A program made the translations under genes and the position numbers. Positions 44,662 to 53,718 of a stretch of DNA of 64,000 nt are shown piece by piece. The stretch's first letter is position 1. Each line of letters begins with the position of its first letter. This stretch comes from Flavobacteriaceae bacterium UBA3591 (GTDB lineage: Bacteria; Bacteroidota; Bacteroidia; Flavobacteriales; Flavobacteriaceae): the NCBI GenBank assembly GCA_002375695.1, contig DFMO01000003.1:360062-424061 (forward strand). The letters run 5' to 3'. Below the pieces are notes generated by a model. It had not been told where the DNA came from. It searched no databases and worked only from the letters and a program-made list of their open reading frames with translations.

Positions 44662-46215
44662 TTACAAATCGAACTTAATACCTTGGGCTAAGGGTAGCTC
44701 GGTAGTATAGTTAATTGTATTGGTTTGTCTACGCATGTAAATTTTCCAAGCGTCGCTACCACTTTCGCGGCCGCCACCAGTTTCTTTTTCACCACCAAAA
44801 GCGCCACCAATTTCGGCACCCGAGGTTCCAATATTTACATTTGCAATACCGCAATCTGATCCTTGAACAGATAAGAAACGCTCTGCTTCGCGTAGATTGT
44901 TTGTCATAATTGCCGATGAAAGCCCTTGAACCACACCGTTTTGAAGTTCAATTGCATTTTCAACATCGCCGCTGTATTTCATCATATATAAAACAGGAGC
45001 AAAAGTTTCGTGCTGCACAATTTCATAACTGTTTTCGGCTTCAGCAATTGCTGGCTTTACGTAGCAACCGCTTTCATAACCTTCACCTTCTAAAACGCCT
45101 CCTTCAACAATAATATTTCCACCTTCTTCAACAACTTTTTCGAGTGCATTTTGGTAATTTTTTACAGCGTCTTTATCGATAAGGGGTCCAACGTGGTTGT
45201 TTTCGTCTAATGGGTTACCAATGCGCAACTGCTTATAAGCATCAACCACAGCATCTTTTACTTTATCGTAAATACTTTCGTGAATTATTAATCTACGAGT
45301 AGAAGTACAACGTTGGCCTGCTGTTCCAACAGCACCAAATACAGCACCAATTACGGTCATTTTAATATCGGCATCGGGGGTAACAATTATTGCGTTGTTT
45401 CCACCTAATTCAAGAAGAGACTTTCCTAAGCGAGCAGCAACAGCTTGCGCTACAATTTTCCCCATTCTAATAGAACCTGTAGCCGAAACTAAAGGAACAC
45501 GCTTATCGTTAGTCATAAACTCACCAACCTTATAATCGCCATTAATTAAGCAAGAAATACCTTCGGGTAGATTGTTGTCTGCAAAAACTTTGGCTGCAAT
45601 TTTTTGGCAAGCAATACCAGTTAATGGGGTTTTTTCAGATGGTTTCCAAACACAAACGTCGCCACATACCCAAGCTAAAGCTGTGTTCCAAGCCCAAACT
45701 GCCACTGGAAAATTAAATGCCGAAATGATTCCAACAACACCAAGCGGGTGGTACTGCTCGTACATTCTATGACCTGGGCGTTCACTGTGCATGGTTAACC
45801 CGTGTAATTGGCGCGAAAGTCCTACAGCAAAATCGCATATATCGATCATTTCTTGTACTTCTCCTAAACCTTCTTGGTAGCTTTTTCCCATTTCGTAAGA
45901 AACTAATTTTCCTAAAGGTTCTTTTAACCTTCTTAGTTCTTCCCCAAATTGGCGTACTACTTCTCCTCTTTGCGGTGCCGGAATTACTCTCCAATCTTTA
46001 AATGCTGCCGAAGCAGTATTCATTACTTTTTCATAATCGTCTTTGGTGGTAGTCGATACTTTAGCAATTTCTTTCCCATCTACTGGCGAAGATGATGTAA
46101 TTTCTTCTCCATTTGAAAACCATTCGTTTCCAGTTGAGGTTCCAAGATTTGTATCTTTAATACCTAATTGTTCCAATGCTTCTTTAATACCGAAGCTAGT
46201 GGTTGTTGCTTGCAT
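44662..46215 (-). CDS. amaB: aldehyde dehydrogenase, ALDH7 type (alpha-aminoadipic semialdehyde dehydrogenase-like)
   Basis: 517 aa. The N-terminal region SFGIKEALEQLGI and SSPVDGKEIAKV fit the ALDH7 group. The general base lies in LLELGGNNAII, the catalytic Cys in GTAGQRCTSTRR, and the C-terminal block is GGAFGGEKETGGGRESGSDAWK in part (FGGEKETGGGRE). NAD-dependent oxidation of alpha-aminoadipic semialdehyde in lysine breakdown is the best guess. It lies 100 nt after the dioxygenase gene on the same strand, with its own -7 box (46253-46260). Confidence 0.9.
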   Translation of the reverse strand: MQATTTSFGIKEALEQLGIKDTNLGTSTGNEWFSNGEEITSSSPVDGKEIAKVSTTTKDDYEKVMNTASAAFKDWRVIPAPQRGEVVRQFGEELRRLKEPLGKLVSYEMGKSYQEGLGEVQEMIDICDFAVGLSRQLHGLTMHSERPGHRMYEQYHPLGVVGIISAFNFPVAVWAWNTALAWVCGDVCVWKPSEKTPLTGIACQKIAAKVFADNNLPEGISCLINGDYKVGEFMTNDKRVPLVSATGSIRMGKIVAQAVAARLGKSLLELGGNNAIIVTPDADIKMTVIGAVFGAVGTAGQRCTSTRRLIIHESIYDKVKDAVVDAYKQLRIGNPLDENNHVGPLIDKDAVKNYQNALEKVVEEGGNIIVEGGVLEGEGYESGCYVKPAIAEAENSYEIVQHETFAPVLYMMKYSGDVENAIELQNGVVQGLSSAIMTNNLREAERFLSVQGSDCGIANVNIGTSGAEIGGAFGGEKETGGGRESGSDAWKIYMRRQTNTINYTTELPLAQGIKFDL

Positions 46216-46252
46216 ATATTTCTTTTTATTTGTCTAAAAATTTAACGAAATG

Positions 46253-46260
46253 CAAAGGTA
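46253..46260 (-). promoter_or_regulatory. -7 box of the ALDH gene
   Basis: Minus-strand TACCTTTG, about 38 nt before the ALDH start codon. No -33 TTG was seen. Confidence 0.45.
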
Positions 46261-46314
46261 CACAAAGCACCGTAGAATGTAAAACGAAAGGGTATTTGAT
46301 TGGTAAGTAGACGA

Positions 46315-46851
46315 TTAATCTTGTGTAAATCGAGGATCGGTTTCCATAACCGTACCGCACTTATCGCAAGTGCGCAAATCTTTGCTGTTGTAAAATACTT
46401 TAAAGTGTTTAAGAAAATCGGTTTCTATATTGCTTAGTGGAAAATACACTTCGTATAATTTGTTGTTGCAGTTATCGCAAAACCATAGCAGACCATCTTT
46501 ACCTTGGAGCTGTGTACGTTTTCTTTCAATTACAAGGCCAATTGAATTTTCGCTTCGGCTAGGAGAGTGTGGCATTTTTGCTGGGTGAAGATACATATCG
46601 CCCGGACCGAGTTCCATTACTTTCTTTTCGCCATTTTCTTGAATAGCAACTTGAATATTACCTTCCAATTGATAAAAAAGTTCTTCGGTTTCATTGTAGT
46701 GATAGTCTTTTCTGGCATTGGGGCCGGCAACAATCATTACAATATAATCATCAGATTCTACGTATAAATTTTTATTGCCTACTGGGGGTTTAAGTAGATC
46801 GCGATTTTCTTCTATCCACTTATTTAAATTGAAAGGTTTTTTAACTGACAT
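46315..46851 (-). CDS. nbaC: 3-hydroxyanthranilate 3,4-dioxygenase
   Basis: 178 aa cupin. Iron ligands are visible in YHYNETEE (His and Glu) and MYLHPAKMPHSP (His). Two CxxC pairs near the C-terminus (CDNC, then CDKC) form the rubredoxin-like second metal site of the long bacterial form. The enzyme opens the ring of 3-hydroxyanthranilate in the kynurenine route of tryptophan breakdown or de novo NAD synthesis. Its start codon abuts a perfect 14-bp hairpin (46851-46888). Confidence 0.95.
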   Translation of the reverse strand: MSVKKPFNLNKWIEENRDLLKPPVGNKNLYVESDDYIVMIVAGPNARKDYHYNETEELFYQLEGNIQVAIQENGEKKVMELGPGDMYLHPAKMPHSPSRSENSIGLVIERKRTQLQGKDGLLWFCDNCNNKLYEVYFPLSNIETDFLKHFKVFYNSKDLRTCDKCGTVMETDPRFTQD

Positions 46852-46888
46852 TGCCGTATTTTTAACTGTTTAAGTAAAAATACGGCAA
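46851..46888 (-). promoter_or_regulatory. perfect inverted repeat at the start of nbaC
   Basis: 14-bp arms TTGCCGTATTTTTA and TAAAAATACGGCAA with a 10-nt loop. On the coding strand the second arm ends at the A of the ATG, so the leader could fold over the translation start, or the repeat could be an operator. Confidence 0.6.
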
Positions 46889-46913
46889 TTAATTAAATAT
46901 CAAAAGGGGATAA

Positions 46914-47423
46914 TTATTTTCTGTAGAATAACTGTGTAAAGTAAACTCTTCCGTTAGGTGCACGCATTACACCAAAGCCTGTATGAGTAAAATTACCTTC
47001 AATAATAGATTTGTGGCCAGGGCTATTTAACCAAGCGTTTACAACATCTTCTGCATTGTTATAGCCGTAAGCTACATTTTCGCCAACAACTTGAGCATTG
47101 TCGTGAAATTTTATACCCTCAGAGCGGTATCCAAAATTATCGTGATTAACTTCTTGTTTAGCAATCATGTAATCTGTGTGTTCTACAGCAAATGCAGATG
47201 CATATTGGCTGTTTAGCACTAAACTATTAAGGCCCATAGACACACGGTGGTCATTAATTAGACTTAAAATTTCAGCCGACATTTGGGCATCATTTTTTTG
47301 AGCTAATTTTAAATCGATATCGTATTTAGCGGCTTCCACTTCTATAGATTCTTCTTTAGAGCAAGAAGTAAATACGATTGATAATACAACAAGTACAAGT
47401 AGGTTTTTTCTAAATAGTTTCAT
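46914..47423 (-). CDS. CAP (SCP/PR1) domain lipoprotein
   Basis: 169 aa. The lipobox is VFTSC (Cys21). The CAP fold is recognised from LINDHRVSMGLNSL, the cavity His in AVEHTDYM, VVGENVAYGY and WLNSPGHKSIIEG. Members are secreted or surface proteins of mixed function (lipid binding, proteolysis). Monocistronic, 63 nt upstream (in genome order, to the left) of nbaC's leader hairpin. Confidence 0.9.
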   Translation of the reverse strand: MKLFRKNLLVLVVLSIVFTSCSKEESIEVEAAKYDIDLKLAQKNDAQMSAEILSLINDHRVSMGLNSLVLNSQYASAFAVEHTDYMIAKQEVNHDNFGYRSEGIKFHDNAQVVGENVAYGYNNAEDVVNAWLNSPGHKSIIEGNFTHTGFGVMRAPNGRVYFTQLFYRK

Positions 47424-47631
47424 AATACGGGGGACATCAAATTTGGGGCATGATGTTGGTACAAATATATGACAAAAATCATTGTTTTGTGTATTTCATC
47501 GACACAAAGCTACACTTCATCGGATTTTTTAAGATTTTTTCGATGTATTTCTGAAAATCGAAATCGCCGCAAGTACTGTAAACAAAGTATTTTTCGCTTA
47601 TATTAGCTGTAACAATTAAAATTTAGTTAAA

Positions 47632-48705
47632 ATGCGAAATTTAACATTTCTTGTAATACTTTTCTTACTTATAAGTTGCAATAACGATAAAAATAACCAT
47701 TCGTCGATTAAAAATATCGACCAAGTACATGCAGAAAACGCTAATAATTACGGAATCGTCATTCACGGAGGGGCAGGAACCATATTAAAGGAGTATTTAA
47801 ACGATTCGTTAGAAAACGCATATAAGACCAAATTAAAAGAAGCGGTTTTGGCTGGGAATGAAATTTTAAAAAATGGAGGAACCGCTATTGATGCAGTTAC
47901 AAATGCCATAAATATTTTGGAGAACTCACCACTGTTTAATGCCGGAAAGGGTGCTGTATTTACAAATAAAGGTACAATTGAATTGGACGCTTCTATTATG
48001 GATGGGAAAAACTTAAACGCCGGAGCTGTGGCTGGCGTAAGAAAAATTAAAAACCCCATTAATTTGGCAAAAGACGTAATGCTTAAAAGCGAACACGTTA
48101 TGCTTTATGGTGATGGTGCCGAAACTTTTGCACAACACCTTAATTATAAAATGATGGATACGAGCTATTTTTATACTAAAAAAAGATATGAGTCTTTACA
48201 ACGAGTTCTCAAAAAGGAGAAGGAGAAAACGAAAGCATCAATGTCTTTTCAAGATTCATACATAAAAGACGCTAAGTTTGGAACCGTTGGCTGCGTGGCT
48301 TTAGACAAGCAAGGTAATTTAGCCGCCGGAACTTCTACGGGCGGAATGACTAATAAGCGGTTTAATAGAATTGGCGATTCTCCTATAATAGGAGCGGGTA
48401 CCTATGCAAACAATGCTACCTGTGCAGTTTCGGCAACAGGATGGGGTGAGTTTTTTATAAGATCTGTTGTTGCCTACGATATTTCGGCACTTATGGAATA
48501 CAAAGGATTGAGTTTACAAGATGCAGCCAAAGAGGTGATACATAATAAGGTGCCAGCCTTAGGCGGTGATGGTGGAATTATAGCTATTGACAAGGATGGA
48601 AATATTGCTATGGAATTTAATACTGCAGGGATGTACCGTGCATCTATGAACGCAAAAGGGGAACTTACTATAGGTATATATTCTGAAAATGAAATAAACC
48701 AATAG
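47632..48705 (+). CDS. isoaspartyl peptidase/L-asparaginase lipoprotein (Ntn-hydrolase)
   Basis: 357 aa. A signal with lipobox LLISC (Cys16) precedes the type 2 asparaginase core: GIVIHGGAGT at the N-terminus and the autoprocessing Thr in KFGTVGCVALD, followed by STGGMTNKRFNRIGDSP-like (here STGGMTNKR). The proenzyme cleaves itself at that Thr, which becomes the nucleophile, and hydrolyses isoaspartyl peptides or asparagine. Export as a lipoprotein suggests a scavenging role outside the cytoplasm. Confidence 0.92.
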   Translation: MRNLTFLVILFLLISCNNDKNNHSSIKNIDQVHAENANNYGIVIHGGAGTILKEYLNDSLENAYKTKLKEAVLAGNEILKNGGTAIDAVTNAINILENSPLFNAGKGAVFTNKGTIELDASIMDGKNLNAGAVAGVRKIKNPINLAKDVMLKSEHVMLYGDGAETFAQHLNYKMMDTSYFYTKKRYESLQRVLKKEKEKTKASMSFQDSYIKDAKFGTVGCVALDKQGNLAAGTSTGGMTNKRFNRIGDSPIIGAGTYANNATCAVSATGWGEFFIRSVVAYDISALMEYKGLSLQDAAKEVIHNKVPALGGDGGIIAIDKDGNIAMEFNTAGMYRASMNAKGELTIGIYSENEINQ

Positions 48706-48724
48706 ATTTTACAATTGGGTATAA

Positions 48725-48755
48725 AAAAAGGCTGTTTTTCTTAAACAGCCTTTTT
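48725..48755 (+). terminator. terminator after the isoaspartyl peptidase gene
   Basis: 13-bp stem AAAAAGGCTGTTT / AAACAGCCTTTTT with a 5-nt loop. Confidence 0.85.
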
Positions 48756-48876
48756 ATATTAGTTTTTAAGTTGTTTATTGTTTTACAAAGCGAACAACGC
48801 TAGACTTTTCGTTTGAATTTAGCTCTAAATGATAAATTCCAAAAGCTATTTTTAACAAAAATTTACAACCCGTATA

Positions 48877-48894
48877 GTTCGGTATGTTCCGAAC
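48877..48894 (+). promoter_or_regulatory. putative operator upstream of the efflux regulator
   Basis: Perfect inverted repeat GTTCGG-N6-CCGAAC. It lies 6 nt before a TAGTTTTG -7 box (48901-48908), in the position of the -33 element, as expected of an autorepressor site. Confidence 0.6.
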
Positions 48895-48900
48895 CAATTG

Positions 48901-48908
48901 TAGTTTTG
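48901..48908 (+). promoter_or_regulatory. -7 box of the regulator-RND operon
   Basis: TAGTTTTG matches TAnnTTTG, 29 nt before the proposed TTG start of the regulator. Confidence 0.5.
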
Positions 48909-48937
48909 CATCCTTATTTTTAAACTTTAAATCTATT

Positions 48938-49429
48938 TTGAAAACAAAGGAAAATTTAATTGAGAAGTTGGGGGTGCATATTGAAAACAAAGAACAATTA
49001 GCTCCTTTGGCCGCAAGAATTCTTGCAACCTTAGTATTAACTGGTAAAAAAGGAGCCACTTTTGATTCTTTAGTATTTGAGCTTAATGCGAGTAAAAGTA
49101 CTATTTCTACGCATTTAACAACACTTCAAGCCGCAAACCGTATTACTTACCACACCAAATGTGGTGATCGTAAAAAATATTTTACTCTGGTACCCGATGC
49201 TTTAATTAACTCTATGAATGAAATGATTAAAAATTGGGAAAACGAACGCCAATTGCATCTTGAAATTGTTGAATATAAAAAACAGTACAACGAGAATATT
49301 CCTAAAGATAGTGATGAAGAAGTCTTCGATTTAGAATTTCATCGCGACTACCTACAATTTCTATCCTTAGCAAGTGCTTCAATGAAAAAACTTCAACAAA
49401 AACTTAGCGAAAAACACTTAAACGATTAA
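48938..49429 (+). CDS. GbsR/MarR-like winged-helix regulator of the RND efflux operon
   Basis: 163 aa from a TTG at 48938. The open frame runs back to an ATG at 48884, but that ATG lies inside the inverted repeat and upstream of the -7 box, and the family N-terminus fits KTKENLIEKLGVHIE. The winged helix is FDSLVFELNASKSTISTHLTTLQ with a wing around CGDRKKYF. The C-terminal helices suit a dimer. It precedes the adaptor gene by 11 nt, so it probably regulates the operon and itself. Confidence 0.88.
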   Translation: MKTKENLIEKLGVHIENKEQLAPLAARILATLVLTGKKGATFDSLVFELNASKSTISTHLTTLQAANRITYHTKCGDRKKYFTLVPDALINSMNEMIKNWENERQLHLEIVEYKKQYNENIPKDSDEEVFDLEFHRDYLQFLSLASASMKKLQQKLSEKHLND

Positions 49430-49440
49430 TTAAATCAACA

Positions 49441-50568
49441 ATGAGAAAGAAGAATATATTTTATACCCTCCCTATTGCATTAGGAACGCTTTTACTAATT
49501 TTTTCTTGCGGGCAAGAGAAAGCTGGGCCGCAAATGCCACAAGCCCTGCCATTTCCGGTGGTTACAGTACCTACAAAAACGGTAACAGCTTATTCCACAT
49601 TTCCTACTAGCTTAGAAGGGATAATAAATAGTGAAGTTCGTGCAAAAACTTCGGGGTACATAACAAAGGTTTTGGTAGATGAAGGCGAAAAAGTAAGAAA
49701 AGGACAAACTTTATTTACCCTCGAAACACAATCTTTAAACCAAGATGCTGCGGCTGCCAAAGCCAATGTTAGCGCGGCACAAGTAGAAGTAAATAAGTTA
49801 AAACCGCTTGTAGAAAAAAATATTATAAGCAGTGTACAGTTAGAAACAGCAAAGGCAAAATTGGCGCAAGCAAAAAGCGCCTACAACGCAATTGCTGCAA
49901 ATATTGGTTACGCTACAATAAAAAGTCCGGTAGATGGTTATGTGGGCGCTATACCTTATAGAGAAGGTGCTTTAATTAGCCCATCCTCACCCAAACCTCT
50001 TACTACGGTAGCAAATATTGAAAAAATCTATGCTTTCTTTTCACTTAACGAAAAAGCATATTTAGACTTTATTGAGCAAAATGAAGGAAATTCTCTAGAA
50101 GAAAAAATTAAAAATCTTCCAAAGGTTCGTCTTGTTTTAGCAAATGGTAGCCTTTACGATCAAGAAGGTACAATTGAAACAATAAACTCGCAAGTTAATC
50201 CGGCTACAGGTACAGTTTCCTTTAGAGCTGTTTTTGACAATCCAAATAGATTACTTTCTAGCGGCTATAGCGGTAGTATTCAACTTCCAAAAACTTATGA
50301 AGATGCAGTAGTTGTTCCAGAATCTTCAACTTATGAGAGACAAGGAGTAACATATGTTTACAAAGTGGTGGGAGATACGTTAGCTACTACAAATTCAATC
50401 CATGCGATAGACCGAGTAAACAACCTAGTTATAGTAAAAGAAGGCATTAAACCCGGTGAAAAAATTGTTGCAAAAGGGGTTGGAAAATTAAGAGATAAAA
50501 CGCCAATCATCCCCCAGCCAGTAGATTTTGACAGCATTGTAAAGGGAATAGATAAAATATTCAAATAA
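49441..50568 (+). CDS. RND efflux periplasmic adaptor (membrane fusion protein)
   Basis: 375 aa lipoprotein (LLLIFSC lipobox). The order is lipoyl half (SEVRAKTSGYITKVLVDEGEKV), coiled-coil hairpin (about 100-145), second lipoyl half (IKSPVDGYVGAI), beta-barrel and membrane-proximal domain. It links the inner-membrane pump to the outer-membrane channel. First structural gene of the adaptor-pump-channel operon; 6 nt gap to the pump gene. Confidence 0.95.
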   Translation: MRKKNIFYTLPIALGTLLLIFSCGQEKAGPQMPQALPFPVVTVPTKTVTAYSTFPTSLEGIINSEVRAKTSGYITKVLVDEGEKVRKGQTLFTLETQSLNQDAAAAKANVSAAQVEVNKLKPLVEKNIISSVQLETAKAKLAQAKSAYNAIAANIGYATIKSPVDGYVGAIPYREGALISPSSPKPLTTVANIEKIYAFFSLNEKAYLDFIEQNEGNSLEEKIKNLPKVRLVLANGSLYDQEGTIETINSQVNPATGTVSFRAVFDNPNRLLSSGYSGSIQLPKTYEDAVVVPESSTYERQGVTYVYKVVGDTLATTNSIHAIDRVNNLVIVKEGIKPGEKIVAKGVGKLRDKTPIIPQPVDFDSIVKGIDKIFK

Positions 50569-50574
50569 AAAGCT

Positions 50575-53500
50575 ATGATTAAAAAATTTATTGAACGACC
50601 TGTATTATCCAGTGTTGTTTCTATTATCATATTAATTTTAGGGGTGTTAGGTATTTCGTCTTTACCTACTACGCAATATCCTGAAATAGCACCACCAACG
50701 GTTCAAGTTTCTGCTAATTATCCAGGAGCAAACGCTGCAACGGTATTAGAGAGTGTAATTGTTCCTATTGAAGAGCAAATTAACGGTGTAGAGGGGATGA
50801 CCTATATTACATCTACTGCGAGTAATAATGGTAGCGCAAGTATTAATGTGTTTTTTGATCAAGACGTAGATCCAGATATTGCGGCGGTAAACGTTCAAAA
50901 CCGTGTGGCTCGTGCTAGCTCATTATTGCCGGGAGAGGTAACACAATCTGGTGTAATTACACAAAAGCAACAAACGAGTGCTTTAATGTTCTTAACCGTA
51001 TATTCTGAAAACGAAGATTACGATGGCACCTATATTCAAAACTATTTAAATATAAATGTACTTCCCGAATTAAAACGAATCAACGGTGTTGGGGGAGTAA
51101 ATGTTTTTGGCGGAAAAAATTACGCAATGCGTATTTGGTTAAAACCAGAAAAACTTGCCGCGTATAATTTAGAACCTGCAGATATTACTGCTGCCATTCG
51201 CGAACAAAGTAGAGAGGCTGCAGCCGGATCTTTGGGACAAAATAATGCCGAATCTTTTGAGTATGTTTTAACCTACAGCGGAAGATATAAGGAGGCTTCG
51301 CAATACGAAGATATAGTAATAAAATCTTTGGGTAGCGGTGAGTTTTTAACGCTAAAAGATGTAGCCGATGTAGAATTAGACGCTCAAAACTACGGGTCCA
51401 TTTCGTTTACAAACGGTAACCCGGGAGTGAGTATTGCCGTCTATCAAACTGCAGGGTCTAACGCTCAAGAAATTATACGTACCGTACACGAAAAATTTGA
51501 AGTCATGAAAAATGACTTCCCAAAGGGTGTAAAATATATTGTAAACTTTGATAGTAACGAATTTCTTGAAGCTTCCATTGGTAAAGTAATTACTACATTA
51601 ATAGAAGCCTTTTTATTGGTGTTTTTAGTGGTATTTATATTCTTACAAGATTTTCGCTCTACATTAATTCCTGCTATTGCAGTACCTGTATCTATTGTAG
51701 GAACGTTTTTCTTCCTAAACTTATTTGGATATTCAATTAATCTTTTAACATTATTTGCCCTTGTACTTGCTATTGGTATTGTGGTAGATGATGCCATTGT
51801 AGTAGTTGAAGCAGTACATGCCAAGCTAGAAGAAGGTGCCGAAAACGCCTTAAAAGCAACCCATTCAGCCATGGACGAAATTACCGGAGCTATTATTTCT
51901 ATTACTTTGGTGATGGCAGCTGTATTTATTCCTGTTACCTTTATTACAGGGCCTACGGGAGTATTTTATGAGCAGTTTGGAGTTACTTTAATTGTAGCTA
52001 TTATTATTTCGGCGGTAAATGCATTAACGTTAAGCCCCGCCTTATGTGCTATTTTTCTTAAAACACATGACGAAGAGGTTAAAAAGAAAAATTTCCTTGG
52101 GCGTTTCTTTAGTAAATTCAATACCGCTTTTAATGTTACAACCCAAAAGTATATTAGGTCTTTAGGCTTTTTGTACAAGCATAAATGGATAAGTGGTGCG
52201 TTTTTAATTTTATGTGTTGTAGGAATTGTTTGGGCTTCAAAAACTACTCCAACAGGTTTTGTTCCCGATGAAGATAGAGGGCTTATTTTTGCGAATATTG
52301 AATTACCCGCAGGTGCTTCGCTTGATAGAACCGTAGGTGTTACTAATGAACTTCAACAAAAAATTAAAGACATTCCGGGTATTAGAGATATTTCACTGGT
52401 AAATGGATTTAGTATTATTAGTGGATCGGGTAGTAATTACGGTATTGGATTTATTAAACTAGACGATTGGTCTGAAAGAGAAACCGACGACAAATCTGTT
52501 GAAGCCTTAACCGGCAAACTCTTTGGGATTGCAGCCACTATTCCAGAAGCTAAAATTCTGTTTTTCCAACCGCCTAGTGTACCCGGTTTTGGGATATCAT
52601 CAGGTTTTGAAATGAAGGTTTTGGATAGAATGGGCGGTAGTTTTAACGACCTAAGTGCCGCAACCCAAAACTATTTGCAAGAATTAATGCAGCGACCAGA
52701 GATTATGTATGCTCAGTCCTCATTTAACACAGACTATCCGCAATACGAAATTGACGTAGACATTGCAAAAACTAAGGAAGCTGGAATTACAGTAAGCTCT
52801 ATTCTTACAACTTTGCAGGGGTATATAGGAAGTATTTACGCAGCCGATTTCTCAAAATACGGAAAACAATATCGTGTGTTTGTACAAGCCCTACCAGAAG
52901 ATAGAACTTCGGTAGAAAGTTTAAACCAAATGTTTGTGCGTAACGCTTCGGGCGAAATGGCGCCAATTACAGAATTTATAAGTTTAAAACGAGTTTATGG
53001 GCCGCAATCGGTTACACGTTTTAACCTATTTAATTCGGCTAGTGTAAACGGAGCTGCAGCGCCGGGATACTCTTCGGGTGATGCCATTAAAGCAGTACAA
53101 GAGGTAAGTGAAAATTTACCGCAAGAATATACGGTAGCCTTTTCCGGACTTACACGCGAAGAGATTTCGGCAGGAAGCCAAACAACCTTTATTTTTATTT
53201 TAGTGTTACTTTTTGTGTACTTTATTTTGGCTGCACAATACGAAAGTTTCTTAATTCCCCTTTCAGTAATTCTATCGGTTCCCGTAGGTGTTTTTGGCGC
53301 GTATATCGTTACTAAGTTTGCTGGTTTAGAAAACAACGTCTATTTCCAAATTGCTTTAATAATGCTTATTGGATTGCTGGCTAAAAACGCAATTTTAATT
53401 GTAGAATTCGCCCTTCAGCGTAGAAGAAATGGGCTCTCGCGTAAGCAAGCTGCTTTTGATGGTGCCAAGGCCAGACTTAGACCTATTTTAATGACATCTT

Positions 53501-53718
53501 TTGCCTTTATCGTGGGACTATTACCATTAGTATTTGCTACGGGTATTGGTGCACGCGGTAATAATGCTATTGGTACAGGAGCTGTAGGTGGATTATTGAT
53601 AGGAACCATTTTTGGAGTTTTTATAATTCCTATTCTGTACATCTTCTTCCAGTGGATTCAAGATAAAATGAATAAAAAAGAAGATCCCGTTGAAGTAGAA
53701 GTTCGAAATGAAAATTAA
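50575..53718 (+). CDS. RND multidrug efflux permease (AcrB/HAE1 family)
   Basis: 1047 aa, full length, with 12 membrane helices and two large periplasmic loops. The N-terminus is IKKFIERPVLSSVVSIIILILG in part (FIERPVLSSV). The proton-relay pair is Asp405-Asp406 in GIVVDDAIVVVEA in TM4. The HAE1 family exports hydrophobic drugs by proton antiport as a trimer. It overlaps the start of the channel gene by 11 nt. Confidence 0.97.
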   Translation: MIKKFIERPVLSSVVSIIILILGVLGISSLPTTQYPEIAPPTVQVSANYPGANAATVLESVIVPIEEQINGVEGMTYITSTASNNGSASINVFFDQDVDPDIAAVNVQNRVARASSLLPGEVTQSGVITQKQQTSALMFLTVYSENEDYDGTYIQNYLNINVLPELKRINGVGGVNVFGGKNYAMRIWLKPEKLAAYNLEPADITAAIREQSREAAAGSLGQNNAESFEYVLTYSGRYKEASQYEDIVIKSLGSGEFLTLKDVADVELDAQNYGSISFTNGNPGVSIAVYQTAGSNAQEIIRTVHEKFEVMKNDFPKGVKYIVNFDSNEFLEASIGKVITTLIEAFLLVFLVVFIFLQDFRSTLIPAIAVPVSIVGTFFFLNLFGYSINLLTLFALVLAIGIVVDDAIVVVEAVHAKLEEGAENALKATHSAMDEITGAIISITLVMAAVFIPVTFITGPTGVFYEQFGVTLIVAIIISAVNALTLSPALCAIFLKTHDEEVKKKNFLGRFFSKFNTAFNVTTQKYIRSLGFLYKHKWISGAFLILCVVGIVWASKTTPTGFVPDEDRGLIFANIELPAGASLDRTVGVTNELQQKIKDIPGIRDISLVNGFSIISGSGSNYGIGFIKLDDWSERETDDKSVEALTGKLFGIAATIPEAKILFFQPPSVPGFGISSGFEMKVLDRMGGSFNDLSAATQNYLQELMQRPEIMYAQSSFNTDYPQYEIDVDIAKTKEAGITVSSILTTLQGYIGSIYAADFSKYGKQYRVFVQALPEDRTSVESLNQMFVRNASGEMAPITEFISLKRVYGPQSVTRFNLFNSASVNGAAAPGYSSGDAIKAVQEVSENLPQEYTVAFSGLTREEISAGSQTTFIFILVLLFVYFILAAQYESFLIPLSVILSVPVGVFGAYIVTKFAGLENNVYFQIALIMLIGLLAKNAILIVEFALQRRRNGLSRKQAAFDGAKARLRPILMTSFAFIVGLLPLVFATGIGARGNNAIGTGAVGGLLIGTIFGVFIIPILYIFFQWIQDKMNKKEDPVEVEVRNEN

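Noticed and set aside
44715..46237. Several short plus-strand frames
   Set aside because: Antisense to the ALDH7 gene, with no start signal or recognisable domain.
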